DNA of 64,000 nt from Oscillospiraceae bacterium (lineage in GTDB: Bacteria; Bacillota; Clostridia; Oscillospirales; Acutalibacteraceae). A program made the translations under genes and the position numbers. Positions within the stretch are counted from its first letter, which is position 1; every line of letters starts with the position of its first letter. The DNA is taken from assembly GCA_015065785.1 (NCBI GenBank), contig SVPR01000005.1, positions 1 through 64,000 on the forward strand, given 5' to 3'. Below the pieces are notes generated by a model. The model had not been told where the DNA came from. It ran no database searches and worked only from the letters and a program-made list of their open reading frames with translations. This document shows, piece after piece, positions 51,845 through 61,168 of the stretch.

Positions 51845-53017
51845 ATGCTACAAAAAAATAATCTCATAAAAAATCTGAGCAATGGCGTAACTGCTTATTT
51901 ATTAGTTTTTTCCTACGCTGTTTGCCTTGCAGGCTCTTTACAACTTAATATCTGGTATGCTTTAACCACTGCTGTAATTTCTGTTATTATTTCAACCAGC
52001 TTAAAAAATCAGGTTTTAGCACCCGACACATTTTTTACTGTTCCGCTTCTTTTAGTTTTATCCTCCGGAACAAATGCCCTTTTACCATTTTGCGTAATTG
52101 GTGGCGGATTGATTTATTCTGCATTTAATAAAAAATGCGAAAAAATAACTCTGCACCCCGCTGTTAAAGGTGCCCTCAGCTTAAGCCTTGCTTTTTCGGT
52201 AACTGCACTTTTGACTACGCATTATTTCGGAATTGGTGCGGAGGGCTTTACTGTAATTGAAATTTTAAAAACTTATCGTTCTTTAGGCTTCCACCCGAAT
52301 TGGCGTGGTGTGTTTTTTGGTACAGTTACACTTTTCGCAATGATTACTTATCCCTTTAAATTTAAAAAAGCAAATAAATATTTCCCTGCCGAAGCCTTTT
52401 CTTTGGTTTTGCCGTTGCTTCTGAATTTAATTCTTAATCCAGATAGAGAATACACACCAATAACTGAAGCTTCAAATCTTGTAGGATTTATAAACGAAAG
52501 CTCAATTTCATTCTTCTTACCATTCTTTAATGACGAATTTTTATTTTCGCATTCTGCATATATAAGTGCTTTTCAGAGTGCATTAGCTTTGGGAATATTG
52601 CTTTTGTTTTTCTCACCACAAAAGACACGAACAGATTCACAAGGCACTGCAACCGTATTAAACGGCATTTCGGGCGGATTCCCTGTCAGAGCTTATGAAA
52701 TAAGGGGCTACTCTTTAATTTCTGCAGTATTTGCCGTTCTGTTAATTGTCTATTCCTGCTTCTTTTCAGATGATATTTTAGCAAGAATTCCTTTGCATTC
52801 TCTTGCAGTAGTTTTAATAGTTTCTGCCTGGAAGCAGGTGCCATTCAAAGCTTTGGGCAATGCGTTTAAAAGTGGCGTTTTAAGTATAATTTCCTTGCTT
52901 TTAATATTTGCAGTTTCAATTTTCACAAATATTTTCATTACACTTTTAGTTGCAATAATTTTTAATTCTTTACTTGCACTCTTAGAAAAATGCAAAGGCG
53001 GTGCTAAAAATGGATAA
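51845..53017 (+). CDS. SulP/SLC26-like anion permease without STAS domain
   Basis: 390 residues with about ten membrane helices. Near the middle, LNGISGGFPVRAYEIRGYSL and near the C-terminal end, RIPLHSLAVVLIVSAWKQVP match the SulP core (FGGxP...; IPLxALAxILxVxAW). Typical SulP proteins continue with a cytosolic STAS domain; here the chain ends at KCKGGAKNG. The transported anion is unknown. ATG behind AAGGGAT. It overlaps the MBL gene by 8 bp. Confidence 0.6.
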   Translation: MLQKNNLIKNLSNGVTAYLLVFSYAVCLAGSLQLNIWYALTTAVISVIISTSLKNQVLAPDTFFTVPLLLVLSSGTNALLPFCVIGGGLIYSAFNKKCEKITLHPAVKGALSLSLAFSVTALLTTHYFGIGAEGFTVIEILKTYRSLGFHPNWRGVFFGTVTLFAMITYPFKFKKANKYFPAEAFSLVLPLLLNLILNPDREYTPITEASNLVGFINESSISFFLPFFNDEFLFSHSAYISAFQSALALGILLLFFSPQKTRTDSQGTATVLNGISGGFPVRAYEIRGYSLISAVFAVLLIVYSCFFSDDILARIPLHSLAVVLIVSAWKQVPFKALGNAFKSGVLSIISLLLIFAVSIFTNIFITLLVAIIFNSLLALLEKCKGGAKNG

Positions 53018-54014
53018 GAAAAAGTTAGCACGCGTAATTGCTACAATAATAATATCTTTTGTAATGTTTTCTGTTTTCACTTTAGATATTCTGACACTTG
53101 CGCTTTGCAACAAATACGAAAAAAATTACACCCTACTTGCTGAAGATTTTTCGTATTCAAACGGGAATGACAGAATTCACTTTTTAAACACCGGTAATTC
53201 AGACTGCATTTTATTAGAAAGCAATGGGCATTTCGCCTTAATAGACTCCGGTGAGGGTGACTTTAACCCGCGAAAAACAACTGAATATGAGGGTTATAAG
53301 GACGAGGTTATTTCTTATTTAAAAAAGGTAGCAAAGAATAAAAATGGTGAGGTTTATCTTGATTTCATTTTAGGAACTCACAACCATTACGACCACATTG
53401 GTAATTTTTATGAAATAATAAGCGATGACGAAATAAAAATAGGCAGAGCATATTTTAAAAAATACAACAAAGAAATTGCAACTGAGTTAGAGCAGGACGG
53501 TTGGGACAATGTAGCAACCTATGAAGCAATAATCAGTGCAATAAACGAAAAAAATATTGTTCTTATTGAAGCTTTACCCGATTGGGAATTTAACCTTGGT
53601 GACTTTAAATTACAATTTATAAACACTGTAACACCCGAAGAGTTAAACGGAAAAGGTGAAAACGCAAACAGCGTTGGCGTAATTGTTACAAAAGGCGAAA
53701 AAAGAGCATTTTTAGCCGCCGACTTTACCAAAAGCTCAGGACTCGAAGAACTTTATGGCGAAAGTATTGGTGATGTTGATTTATTAAAAATAGGTCACCA
53801 CGGCTACTATGGCTCATCTTCACAAAAATTTTTAAAACAATTAAAACCCGAAATTGCTATTTGCACTAACTTCCTCGGCAAGATTTACCCGAATGTAAAA
53901 TGGAATCTGACAATGGTTGCAAAAGTACCGATTTACGCAACCGCACACAGAAACGGAATTATTGCTTCGTTTACTGATGACGGTGAAATAGTTTTAACTG
54001 AAAAGATTATGTAA
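53010..54014 (+). CDS. Membrane-anchored metallo-beta-lactamase-fold hydrolase (ComEC C-terminal type)
   Basis: 334 residues from the ATG at 53010, behind AAAGGCGGTG. One N-terminal membrane helix (about 8-30). The MBL domain has THNHYDHIGN (HxHxDH), FLAADFTKSS and KIGHHGYYGSS, as in the competence-type ComEC/Rec2 hydrolase domain. It would act outside the membrane, possibly on a nucleic acid or phosphoester. Co-translated with the SulP-like gene; the partnership is unexplained. Confidence 0.85.
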   Translation: MDKKKLARVIATIIISFVMFSVFTLDILTLALCNKYEKNYTLLAEDFSYSNGNDRIHFLNTGNSDCILLESNGHFALIDSGEGDFNPRKTTEYEGYKDEVISYLKKVAKNKNGEVYLDFILGTHNHYDHIGNFYEIISDDEIKIGRAYFKKYNKEIATELEQDGWDNVATYEAIISAINEKNIVLIEALPDWEFNLGDFKLQFINTVTPEELNGKGENANSVGVIVTKGEKRAFLAADFTKSSGLEELYGESIGDVDLLKIGHHGYYGSSSQKFLKQLKPEIAICTNFLGKIYPNVKWNLTMVAKVPIYATAHRNGIIASFTDDGEIVLTEKIM

Positions 54015-54049
54015 AATAACCCCCACAACTTCATTATGGGGGTTATTTT
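54013..54049. terminator. Bidirectional terminator
   Basis: AAAATAACCCCCA (54013-54025) pairs perfectly with 54037-54049. It also covers the stop of the convergent Doc gene. Confidence 0.88.
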
Positions 54050-54425
54050 ATTTTTTATGCTTGGTAATAAACTTCAGAACAGCATTGTAATCCCAACTAC
54101 CACTTGCCACTGATAATCCAAGTTCAATTAATTCAGACTGTGTGTATTTAATTTCAATACCATTCAAGCTCAATGTCATCAGCATCACTAAAACACCTAT
54201 TCGCTTGTTTCCATCTACAAATGAATGGTTATTTGTAAGCGAAAACATAAGCCGTGCTGCTTTCTCTTCTACTGTAGGATACGCTTCATTTTCGCCAAAA
54301 CTACTTTGAGCACTAAAAATTGCTGATTCTAACAAACCTTTATTTAACAAGCCTTGGGTTCCACCTGTTTTTTCTATAAGTTTCTTTTGAAGTTCAATTA
54401 TTTCTTCTACTGTTAAAATTATCAT
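54048..54425 (-). CDS. doc: Doc-type Fic-domain toxin
   Basis: 125 residues, typical of Doc. The Fic core HSFVDGNKRIG spans residues 67-77 (H67, D71, K74, R75), giving the Doc form HxFx[D]xNKR. Doc phosphorylates EF-Tu and stops translation. It overlaps its upstream antitoxin gene by 4 bp (ATGA). Confidence 0.9.
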   Translation of the reverse strand: MIILTVEEIIELQKKLIEKTGGTQGLLNKGLLESAIFSAQSSFGENEAYPTVEEKAARLMFSLTNNHSFVDGNKRIGVLVMLMTLSLNGIEIKYTQSELIELGLSVASGSWDYNAVLKFITKHKK

Positions 54426-54673
54426 TTCCCTAACTCCAGAAATGCTTCCATATTTTCTTCAATAATTTTATCAGATGTTGAAGCAATTTTAGATTTCCGC
54501 ATTTCAATTGCTGCCGCAATAGTATTATACTCATCAAAATCCACTACAACATACCTTGGTTTATTATTCTTTAAAATCACCGCTAAACCATCTTCATCAA
54601 CCATTCTGACTACTTTTGAAAAATTTTGATTTGCATCGGTCATTGGAACTAAAATGTTTGTATCAATTATCAT
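54422..54673 (-). CDS. phd: Phd/YefM-family antitoxin
   Basis: 83 residues from the ATG at 54673, behind GAGGTGG. The N-terminal Phd fold (VPMTDANQNFSKVVRMVDED; YVVVDFDEYN) would bind the operator. The C-terminal helix (TSDKIIEENMEAFLELGK) would plug the Doc active site. Together with Doc it forms a type II toxin-antitoxin operon, presumably autoregulated. Confidence 0.9.
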   Translation of the reverse strand: MIIDTNILVPMTDANQNFSKVVRMVDEDGLAVILKNNKPRYVVVDFDEYNTIAAAIEMRKSKIASTSDKIIEENMEAFLELGK

Positions 54674-54734
54674 ATTTACCACCTCTATAACTATTATATA
54701 CAAAAGTTAGGATAAAATCAACCTATTTTCAAAA

Positions 54735-54780
54735 AATAAAAAAGTCAGTCAATAGTATTTCTATTAACTGACTTTTTATT
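54735..54780. terminator. Terminator between the Phd promoter region and the membrane protein gene
   Basis: AAAAAGTCAGT and the right arm ACTGACTTTTT form the core stem, extended by AATAG/CTATT; a T run follows on both strands. Confidence 0.8.
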
Positions 54781-55331
54781 TAATTCAATATCTGATTTAT
54801 AAGCGGGAATGTGAAACTGAATATAGTCGGGAAAATCCATGCAAACACAATTGCTAAAATAAATGTTACTGAATATCTTTCTAAATACGCACACGCATAA
54901 GAAATTGCAAAGTGTGGTGAAAGAAGAATTTTCACAAATGTGCTTGTTTCTTTTTTATAAAGGCTATCTTTAAAAGAAAGTGCATCTTCAAAAGATGGGG
55001 CACAGTTAGAAAGAAGCGAAATGCCCACAATAAGAAAAACAATGCCCGGAAGTGAAATATCGCCAATATAAAAAACTCTGTATGAGCCTGTAAGTAAAAT
55101 ACAGATACCTAAAATAAAATTCATTATAAAAGGGAAAAAGCAAAGCATAAATGATTCTTTAAGGCTTTTGGGAAGCTCGTGCTCAACATGGCCACACATC
55201 TCCGAAACCTTAAAGCTTCTTGGGTCTTCTTGCGGAATCCCGAAAAATCTGCAAACCAACTGTTCCCAGAACACTCTGAGCTCAGTGCCGAAATAAGTAA
55301 TTATTCTGGTCGCTACATAAATATATGTCAT
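54780..55331 (-). CDS. Four-helix membrane protein, function unknown
   Basis: 183 residues. A polar N-terminal region (FGIPQEDPRSFKVSEMCGHV) is followed by about four membrane helices (62-84, 90-112, 130-147, 155-178). CGHVEHE could bind metal, but no HExxH protease motif is present. The start overlaps the TPR gene by 4 bp, so the two act together. Family not recognised. Confidence 0.65.
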   Translation of the reverse strand: MTYIYVATRIITYFGTELRVFWEQLVCRFFGIPQEDPRSFKVSEMCGHVEHELPKSLKESFMLCFFPFIMNFILGICILLTGSYRVFYIGDISLPGIVFLIVGISLLSNCAPSFEDALSFKDSLYKKETSTFVKILLSPHFAISYACAYLERYSVTFILAIVFAWIFPTIFSFTFPLINQILN

Positions 55332-56776
55332 TGTATATCACCTGTACCTTCCGTAAATAATTTCTTATAGCTTAATTCTCCATCAAGATACTTCTGAATT
55401 TTTTCAGGAGTTTCAACCTTAGCCTCTTCTAAAATCTTTTTGATTTCTTCAACCTTTTCTGTGTCACCTGCTTCAGTAGCAATTACTAAATAGGTGTAAT
55501 ACATAACTGCATATTCGTCGTAAGAGGTGCCCTCTTCAATCACCTTAAGCGCCTCTTTATTTTTGCCCTGTAGCAATAAAGAAATTGCTTTTTGTCTGTA
55601 TAAATCTGAATTTTCTTTATCTAATGCAATACCCTTGTCAGCCTGTTCAATTGAGTCTTCTAAGTCACCCTTCATTCGCTCACTGTAAGCATAAATTGCA
55701 TAAGGTGAAGAGTCCTCTGCATTATTTAAAGTAAGTCTTTTTGCTAATTCATTAGCAGTTTTATAATTACCATACTGAATTTCAATTATAGCAAGCTCGT
55801 AGCCATACATAGAAATAAAACCGGGTGCAATTTCGTCAAGAGTTTTAAGGCAATTATAAGCCTTTTCATATTCGTTATATGAATACGCAAACATAAATTG
55901 TGAGAATAAAACAGATGCCTCATCATAAACAACTGTTACTGTTTCACCTGTCATTGACTCAATAGTAAGCTCTTTGCCTACCAAATCACCAATTTCCTTG
56001 TAAACCTTTTCTATTGTTGCTTTGTCCTCAGGGTCTAAATTAGCGTACTCGGAATTATTCAAGATTGCATAAAATGCGTTAAATGAATTATACATAATTA
56101 ACGCCTGGTCTCTTAAATTTTTATATCCATTATAAATAGGTAACCTTGCTTCAAAATCAGAAATGGCAAGGTCAATAATTTCTGCCACCTCGTTAAATGA
56201 ACGAACACCCTGAGGAAGTGTTGTAAAAATATTATCTGCACTTTCTTTATAAAGCTTTTTTGGAATGACATCTTTTTCTTCAAAGAATGAAGCAGCTTCA
56301 ACATAATATTCAACTGCTGAGAATTTTTTGTTTTCGCTGTCGGCATTTTTAGCAAGCTTTGCACTGTTGTAGCCGGAAAAATCAGAAACAAAGCCCATCA
56401 CACCAAAAACTGCAACGGCAATTACCGCAAGTGCTACCACTAAGCTTGACACATTTATAGGGTAATGCTTCATAAGCTCACGGCATTCGGTACAATACGC
56501 ATAATTTTCTGAAACAGATTTATCTTTTCTTCTTTCCCCACAGCATTCACAAAGCTCTTCCTGAGGAATAACATTGTCATTTTCATCAACAATTTCATTT
56601 TCGCTGATTTTCACTTCGCCCTGCTCTTTGGCTTTTTTCAATTCAGCTCTGAATGTTTCGGCGAGCTTTTCTAACTCGTCATTGAGCTGTTCCTGTTCAT
56701 AATTTTCACTTTTATCGAGTGAAGATTCTAAAGCTTCATCATTTTGTGAAGCATTCATTTCTTTTTCGTCTTTCAA
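55328..56776 (-). CDS. Membrane TPR-repeat protein with zinc ribbon
   Basis: 482 residues from a TTG at 56776, 7 bp after AAGGGGG. The acidic N-terminus is followed by a CECCGE ... YCTEC zinc ribbon (about 78-100), one membrane helix (about 110-130) and a long extracytoplasmic region of helical TPR-like repeats (for example NELAKRLTLNNAEDSSPYAI, SIEQADKGIALDKENSDLYR and QGKNKEALKVIEEG). It is probably a scaffold for an envelope complex with the 183-residue membrane protein. Confidence 0.75.
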   Translation of the reverse strand: MKDEKEMNASQNDEALESSLDKSENYEQEQLNDELEKLAETFRAELKKAKEQGEVKISENEIVDENDNVIPQEELCECCGERRKDKSVSENYAYCTECRELMKHYPINVSSLVVALAVIAVAVFGVMGFVSDFSGYNSAKLAKNADSENKKFSAVEYYVEAASFFEEKDVIPKKLYKESADNIFTTLPQGVRSFNEVAEIIDLAISDFEARLPIYNGYKNLRDQALIMYNSFNAFYAILNNSEYANLDPEDKATIEKVYKEIGDLVGKELTIESMTGETVTVVYDEASVLFSQFMFAYSYNEYEKAYNCLKTLDEIAPGFISMYGYELAIIEIQYGNYKTANELAKRLTLNNAEDSSPYAIYAYSERMKGDLEDSIEQADKGIALDKENSDLYRQKAISLLLQGKNKEALKVIEEGTSYDEYAVMYYTYLVIATEAGDTEKVEEIKKILEEAKVETPEKIQKYLDGELSYKKLFTEGTGDIQ

Positions 56777-56894
56777 GAAAAAACCCCCTTTGGATTTTTA
56801 TCAGTTATATATTTTACCACTAATGTAAGTAAATTTCAAACTATTTCTAAAAATTCAAAGGAGATTTACAAATTATTTACTTTTATTGTGCGCT

Positions 56895-57491
56895 TTATTT
56901 CGCTTTTTTCTTGATGTTTGTTTTCAATTCAATTGAATTCAAGTCAAAAATGCCTGCAATTACAACTAAACCTACTATTGTAATAATAAGCTCAGGCAAC
57001 ATATAGCTACCATTATATTTTAAAGAATATTCTAAAACAGGAGCACCCTCAGCATATTCTTTCCAGATTGTAGCACCGCTTATAAAGTGGCAAACAAATC
57101 TAATAGCTGTAACAACAGTACCGCCTAAAGCAATAGCTACCACATTGTTTTTAATTCTGCCTTTAAACATACCACCTAAACCAAGAGCTGAAAAAGCTAT
57201 TATGTAGTCAAAGAAAGCGAGAATTAAAAATCCGCTTATGCCACTTACATAGGAGAAGTTTTCGAGTCCGAAAATAAGCTGAATTACACTCATTGCAAGA
57301 CCTGTTGTAAGCCCCCATTTAACACCGTAGCGATACGAAATTAGAATTATCGGCACCTGACTGAAAAGTGTTACGCTACCGCCAAACGGTAAATTAAAAA
57401 CTGCAAGTTCTGAAAGTATTGTTGCAAGTGCTAACATCAATGCACTTTCTGCAAGGCGTCTGTTTTTTTGTTTTTTTGTTAAGTTTGTCAT
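56895..57491 (-). CDS. thiT: Thiamine ECF transporter substrate-binding component ThiT
   Basis: 198 residues with six membrane helices. The N-terminus RRLAESALMLALATILSELA and the segments PFGGSVTLFSQVPIILISYR and GATIWKEYAEG match ThiT (YuaJ). It binds thiamine and works with a shared EcfAAT module encoded elsewhere. A TPP riboswitch directly upstream confirms the substrate. ATG behind GGAAGGA. Confidence 0.93.
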   Translation of the reverse strand: MTNLTKKQKNRRLAESALMLALATILSELAVFNLPFGGSVTLFSQVPIILISYRYGVKWGLTTGLAMSVIQLIFGLENFSYVSGISGFLILAFFDYIIAFSALGLGGMFKGRIKNNVVAIALGGTVVTAIRFVCHFISGATIWKEYAEGAPVLEYSLKYNGSYMLPELIITIVGLVVIAGIFDLNSIELKTNIKKKAK

Positions 57492-57514
57492 TTTAAAAAT
57501 CCTTCCAATAAAAA

Positions 57515-57547
57515 TCTCCCTACGGCGGTCACGCAGCCATAGGGAGA
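57515..57547 (-). terminator. Riboswitch expression platform terminator
   Basis: On the minus strand CTCCCTATGGC pairs with the region containing GCCGTAGGGAG (57515-57547), followed by ATTTTTATT. It lies between the TPP aptamer and thiT. Its right arm repeats CCGCCGTAGG of the aptamer, so the two can compete for the left arm. Confidence 0.8.
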
Positions 57548-57572
57548 ATAAAAAGACAAGCTTCGCATATTT

Positions 57573-57660
57573 TTCCTACGGCGGCATTATCCGCATCAGG
57601 TTTGAAGGGTCAGAAAAGGAATGTTTTCTTTCTCAGCCGACGTCCGTCAGCTCCCCTGTT
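57573..57660 (-). promoter_or_regulatory. TPP (THI-box) riboswitch
   Basis: On the minus strand the order ACAGGGGAGC, GGCTGAGA, TCTGACCC, ACCTGATGCGGATAATGCC and GCCGTAGGA matches the THI-box consensus (GGGG, CUGAGA, ACC, CUGAU, GG-UAAUxCC, GYAGGGA). TPP binding should shut off thiT. Confidence 0.95.
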
Positions 57661-57700
57661 TTAATTGGTACCTTTTTGTGCACATTTCGGGTACAACATT

Positions 57701-57728
57701 ATTATAACTATAAATTCTAAAATGTCAA
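57701..57728 (-). promoter_or_regulatory. Promoter for the TPP riboswitch/thiT
   Basis: On the minus strand TTGACA (57723-57728), 16 bp, TATAAT (57701-57706), directly after the minD stop codon. Confidence 0.75.
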
Positions 57729-58448
57729 CTATATATTTTTAATTCTGAACGGAATATTTTCGCCCAACAATCTTTTGGAGATTCTTAAATATGCCATATT
57801 GCCTTTTGAATCATACGGCAGCTCCTCGCCGATTGCTGTTAATGCAATGTCTGTTGACTCAGGAACTATTCCTAAAAATCTTGCAGTAACTGAATCCACA
57901 ACATCATCAACACAGATATTTTTATGTTGCTTTTTATTAAATCTGTTCAACACAAGTCTTATGTCATTGATTCCGCCTTTTCTCACAAGAGAAGCGGCGT
58001 TACCTGCAGCTCTTATGCTTATCGGGTCAGGTGTTGACACGATTATACATTTATCACTTGCCTTTAACGAAAGCTTAAAACAAGCTTCTATTCCAGCAGG
58101 TGAATCGAGAATTATAAATTCAAATTTATCCTTATAATAATCAATGAGCTTTTTCATTGCCTCTGCATTATATTCATCACTTGACTGTATTGGTGCCGGA
58201 AGAAGTGCGAGATTTGGTGCAATACCAATCAATGCTTTCAAAGGGTCACAGTTATTCAATAACACATCGCCCCAGTTGTAAACAGTTCTTTCTGCTACAT
58301 TAAGGAGCAAATCAAGACTTCTTACACCTATATCCATATCAACAAGAAGTGTTGTATGCCCGTGCTCTGCAAGAATTCTGCCAAGCCCTACACATAATGA
58401 CGATTTACCAACGCCACCCTTTGCAGATGCTACCATTATAGCTGACAT
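57729..58448 (-). CDS. minD: MinD/ParA-family ATPase
   Basis: 239 residues. The deviant Walker A AKGGVGKSS spans 9-17; the switch motif is LLVDMDIGVRSLDLLL; Walker B is FIILDSPAGIE. The C-terminus LRISKRLLGENIPFRI keeps the amphipathic helix used for membrane binding. MinD positions the division septum by activating MinC. It is the last gene of the mreB-mreC-mreD-pbp2 run. No minC or minE follows within the visible sequence. ATG behind AAGGTGGGG. Confidence 0.9.
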   Translation of the reverse strand: MSAIMVASAKGGVGKSSLCVGLGRILAEHGHTTLLVDMDIGVRSLDLLLNVAERTVYNWGDVLLNNCDPLKALIGIAPNLALLPAPIQSSDEYNAEAMKKLIDYYKDKFEFIILDSPAGIEACFKLSLKASDKCIIVSTPDPISIRAAGNAASLVRKGGINDIRLVLNRFNKKQHKNICVDDVVDSVTARFLGIVPESTDIALTAIGEELPYDSKGNMAYLRISKRLLGENIPFRIKNI

Positions 58449-58471
58449 ATTACCCCACCTTTAACATTAAA

Positions 58472-60589
58472 TCAAGGAATTAAAACATTGTTTTTATCGA
58501 CTGCTTCATATTTGTTTTTCTGACCGAAATAATAATTATATATATCTACTGCAACCTTTGACATACCGCCACCGGTTTCAACATTTTCACCTACAACCGC
58601 AACGGCAATTTCAGGGTTATCGTAAGGTGCGTAAGAAATAAAGAAACCATTGTTACAGTCAACAACTGTGCCGTCTTCTGTTGTTCTTTTGAGCTGTGAA
58701 GTACCTGTTTTACCTGCTGCCTCAACAATACAATCCTCGAATATATAATGAGCAGAGTTCTCTTCACTTGTTAACACCTGACGCATACCGGCTTTAACAA
58801 TATCAAGATTTTTTTCACTTATTGCAACAGTATTTATAACCTCAGGTGCAGTTTCATAAATCACCTCAGATAAGTCTGCCGAAAGAACAGACTTAATCAT
58901 AAACGGTTTATATCTTGTGCCACCATTAGCAATAGTGGAGCAGTAATTCACAAGCTGAATTGGTGTAAAAAGGTTATCTGACTGACCGATTGCCGCCTGA
59001 ACTGTATCACCGGGATTCCAGGTTTCACCATTTGCTTCTTTGTTGGCAACACTTGCAAGCATACCACTTGCTTCCGGTAATTCAATTCCCGTCTTTTGAC
59101 CTAAACCTAAAAGAGTTGAATATTTATTGAGCTTATCAATACCTAATTCACGGCCTAACTCAAAGAAATAGATATTACAGGATTTTTCAAGTGCCGTTGT
59201 AACATTTAAATATCCGTGACGGCTAAGGCATTGGAAGGTCTGGTCTTCAAGAACATAATGGTTCGTGCAATTATAAGTTGAGTCGAGCTTAATTTTATTT
59301 TCCATAAGCCCTGCAATAGCAACTGCAGGCTTCATTGTAGAGCCGGGAGCATAAGCACTTAAAAGCGCTCTGTTCCAGAGTGGGCTGTCGCCATCGGCTG
59401 AAAGCTTATCGTACTCAGAAAAATATTTTGTAATATCAAAGGTCGGATATGATACACAAGCTAAAATCTCTCCTGTATTTACATTCTGCACAACAACTGC
59501 ACCCGCTTCACCGAAGTAAGGCAATTTTTTATTAACCTTAAGTGCCTTAGCAAGTGAATTTTGTGCAACACTCTGAAGCCCCGATTCAATTGTTGTAACA
59601 ACAGTTGCACCCTGCTCAGGCGCTAAAAGGAAATCCTCTGTAACAGAGCCGTCTGAGGACTGTGTAGTGGTTTTTATACCATTTTTACCCCTCAGATAAT
59701 CTTCCATTACACTTTCAATACCGCTTTTGCCGTATTTATCATTTATTGTGTAAGCATTATTATGAAGTGAATCCTTTTCTGCTTTAGTTATTTCATCATC
59801 ATTCAAGAGCTGTTGAAGCTTTAATTTTTCGTACTCATACTCTTCTGCACTGATTGAACCCACAACGCCTAAAATATGCGAAAAAGCAGTAGTATCAGAA
59901 TATTCTCTGTAAGTTACGCTTTCTGCCTCTACACCTTTGAAAATGCTACTGTTTTCAAGCACAATAGGTATTAAATTAGCAGGAACATCTTCTGCAAAGG
60001 TGTATGGTGAAGGAACTGAAAATCCATTATATTTCATACCGAAGCATACAGATGCAATTTTTCTTGCTTCTGCTCTGCCGTAGCCCTGTAAGCCATATCT
60101 TTCAATAAGTGCATCCAGGCACTCCTCAGGAGTTGAATCAACGCCGTTTTCAAGCTCAAGCATACTTTCTGAAACCATATACTCAAATTCTTGTTGCTTT
60201 TCTTTATCAACTACCAGCTTACCCTTTTTGTTGTAAACAATTGGTAATCTGTCGAGCCATTCGGCATCGTTTTCTTCAAATAATTTAATAAGCTCACAAA
60301 TAACCTGATTTCTTGCAGGCTGGTCCTTATATGACGGAAAATCTGCATATTTGAACACGAGGCAATAGCCCTGTCTGTTTGTAACAAGCGGATTACCACT
60401 TGCATCAAGAATTTCTCCTCGTGATGCCTTCATAGTAGTCTGGGTAACTGCAAGATTCGCACTTGCAGCCTTATATTCAGCACCATCTATTATTTGTATT
60501 TTAACAAGGTAAAGCATTAAGCTCACAAAAACCGCAATAATAATGCCAACACCTATTTGTGTTCTTCTCTTTCTTTGTTCTCTTGTCAT
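58472..60589 (-). CDS. mrdA: Penicillin-binding protein 2 (elongation transpeptidase)
   Basis: 705 residues. A single N-terminal membrane helix (about 10-32) is followed by a pedestal/dimerisation region and the transpeptidase with SxxK at S417-K420 (PGSTMKP), SxN at 470-472 (KSCN) and KTG at 627-629 (AAGKTGTSQ). It cross-links peptidoglycan during side-wall growth with RodA and MreCD. It sits 22 bp after mreD. ATG behind AAGGTGA. Confidence 0.95.
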   Translation of the reverse strand: MTREQRKRRTQIGVGIIIAVFVSLMLYLVKIQIIDGAEYKAASANLAVTQTTMKASRGEILDASGNPLVTNRQGYCLVFKYADFPSYKDQPARNQVICELIKLFEENDAEWLDRLPIVYNKKGKLVVDKEKQQEFEYMVSESMLELENGVDSTPEECLDALIERYGLQGYGRAEARKIASVCFGMKYNGFSVPSPYTFAEDVPANLIPIVLENSSIFKGVEAESVTYREYSDTTAFSHILGVVGSISAEEYEYEKLKLQQLLNDDEITKAEKDSLHNNAYTINDKYGKSGIESVMEDYLRGKNGIKTTTQSSDGSVTEDFLLAPEQGATVVTTIESGLQSVAQNSLAKALKVNKKLPYFGEAGAVVVQNVNTGEILACVSYPTFDITKYFSEYDKLSADGDSPLWNRALLSAYAPGSTMKPAVAIAGLMENKIKLDSTYNCTNHYVLEDQTFQCLSRHGYLNVTTALEKSCNIYFFELGRELGIDKLNKYSTLLGLGQKTGIELPEASGMLASVANKEANGETWNPGDTVQAAIGQSDNLFTPIQLVNYCSTIANGGTRYKPFMIKSVLSADLSEVIYETAPEVINTVAISEKNLDIVKAGMRQVLTSEENSAHYIFEDCIVEAAGKTGTSQLKRTTEDGTVVDCNNGFFISYAPYDNPEIAVAVVGENVETGGGMSKVAVDIYNYYFGQKNKYEAVDKNNVLIP

Positions 60590-60610
60590 TTATTTCACCT
60601 TAAAAAATTC

Positions 60611-61135
60611 TTAATTTTCTTCAATAGTTCTGTTTGAATCAAAAACCGTTCTTACTATAAAGAAGTAAACAGGAATAAGAACTGAAGTAAAAATAAAGGA
60701 TGGTAAATAAAATCTTATAACCTGACTTAACGGATAACCTCCGCCGTCAAGCACAATATAAATCATAATATATAAGAAAATATATACTGCAATTGAGGTA
60801 ACACCCAAAACCACAGCAGTCACAATATTATTTCTCATAACTCTGTTTATTAAAATACTGCACACGGCACATATCAACATAAGCACCAGCATATTGTAGC
60901 CGTCAAGACCTGACGACAAATCCCATAAAAGTCCTGCTAAAGCACCTAAAAGGGAAGATACAATTTCTCTCTCAAACATAGAAATTGAAACAATCAAAGG
61001 TAACAGTAAAAATGCGTGAACATCAAAAACACCGTCAACTCTTGCACCTGTATTCTGAATAATCGCAGTAACAATTATTGCAAAAGCAAAAATTACTCGC
61101 CTTTTTATTTTAGGCTTGTTATTGTCATAATTCAC
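60611..61135 (-). CDS. mreD: Rod shape-determining protein MreD
   Basis: 174 residues from a GTG at 61135, about 7 bp after AAGGTGG; an earlier GTG overlaps that site. Five or six membrane helices with VFDVHAFLLLPLIVSISMFE and ALAGLLWDLSSGLDGYNML, typical of MreD. It links MreC to the elongasome. Confidence 0.9.
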   Translation of the reverse strand: MNYDNNKPKIKRRVIFAFAIIVTAIIQNTGARVDGVFDVHAFLLLPLIVSISMFEREIVSSLLGALAGLLWDLSSGLDGYNMLVLMLICAVCSILINRVMRNNIVTAVVLGVTSIAVYIFLYIMIYIVLDGGGYPLSQVIRFYLPSFIFTSVLIPVYFFIVRTVFDSNRTIEEN

Positions 61136-61168
61136 ACATTTCACCACCTTAGGTTTTCAGTTCAAAAT

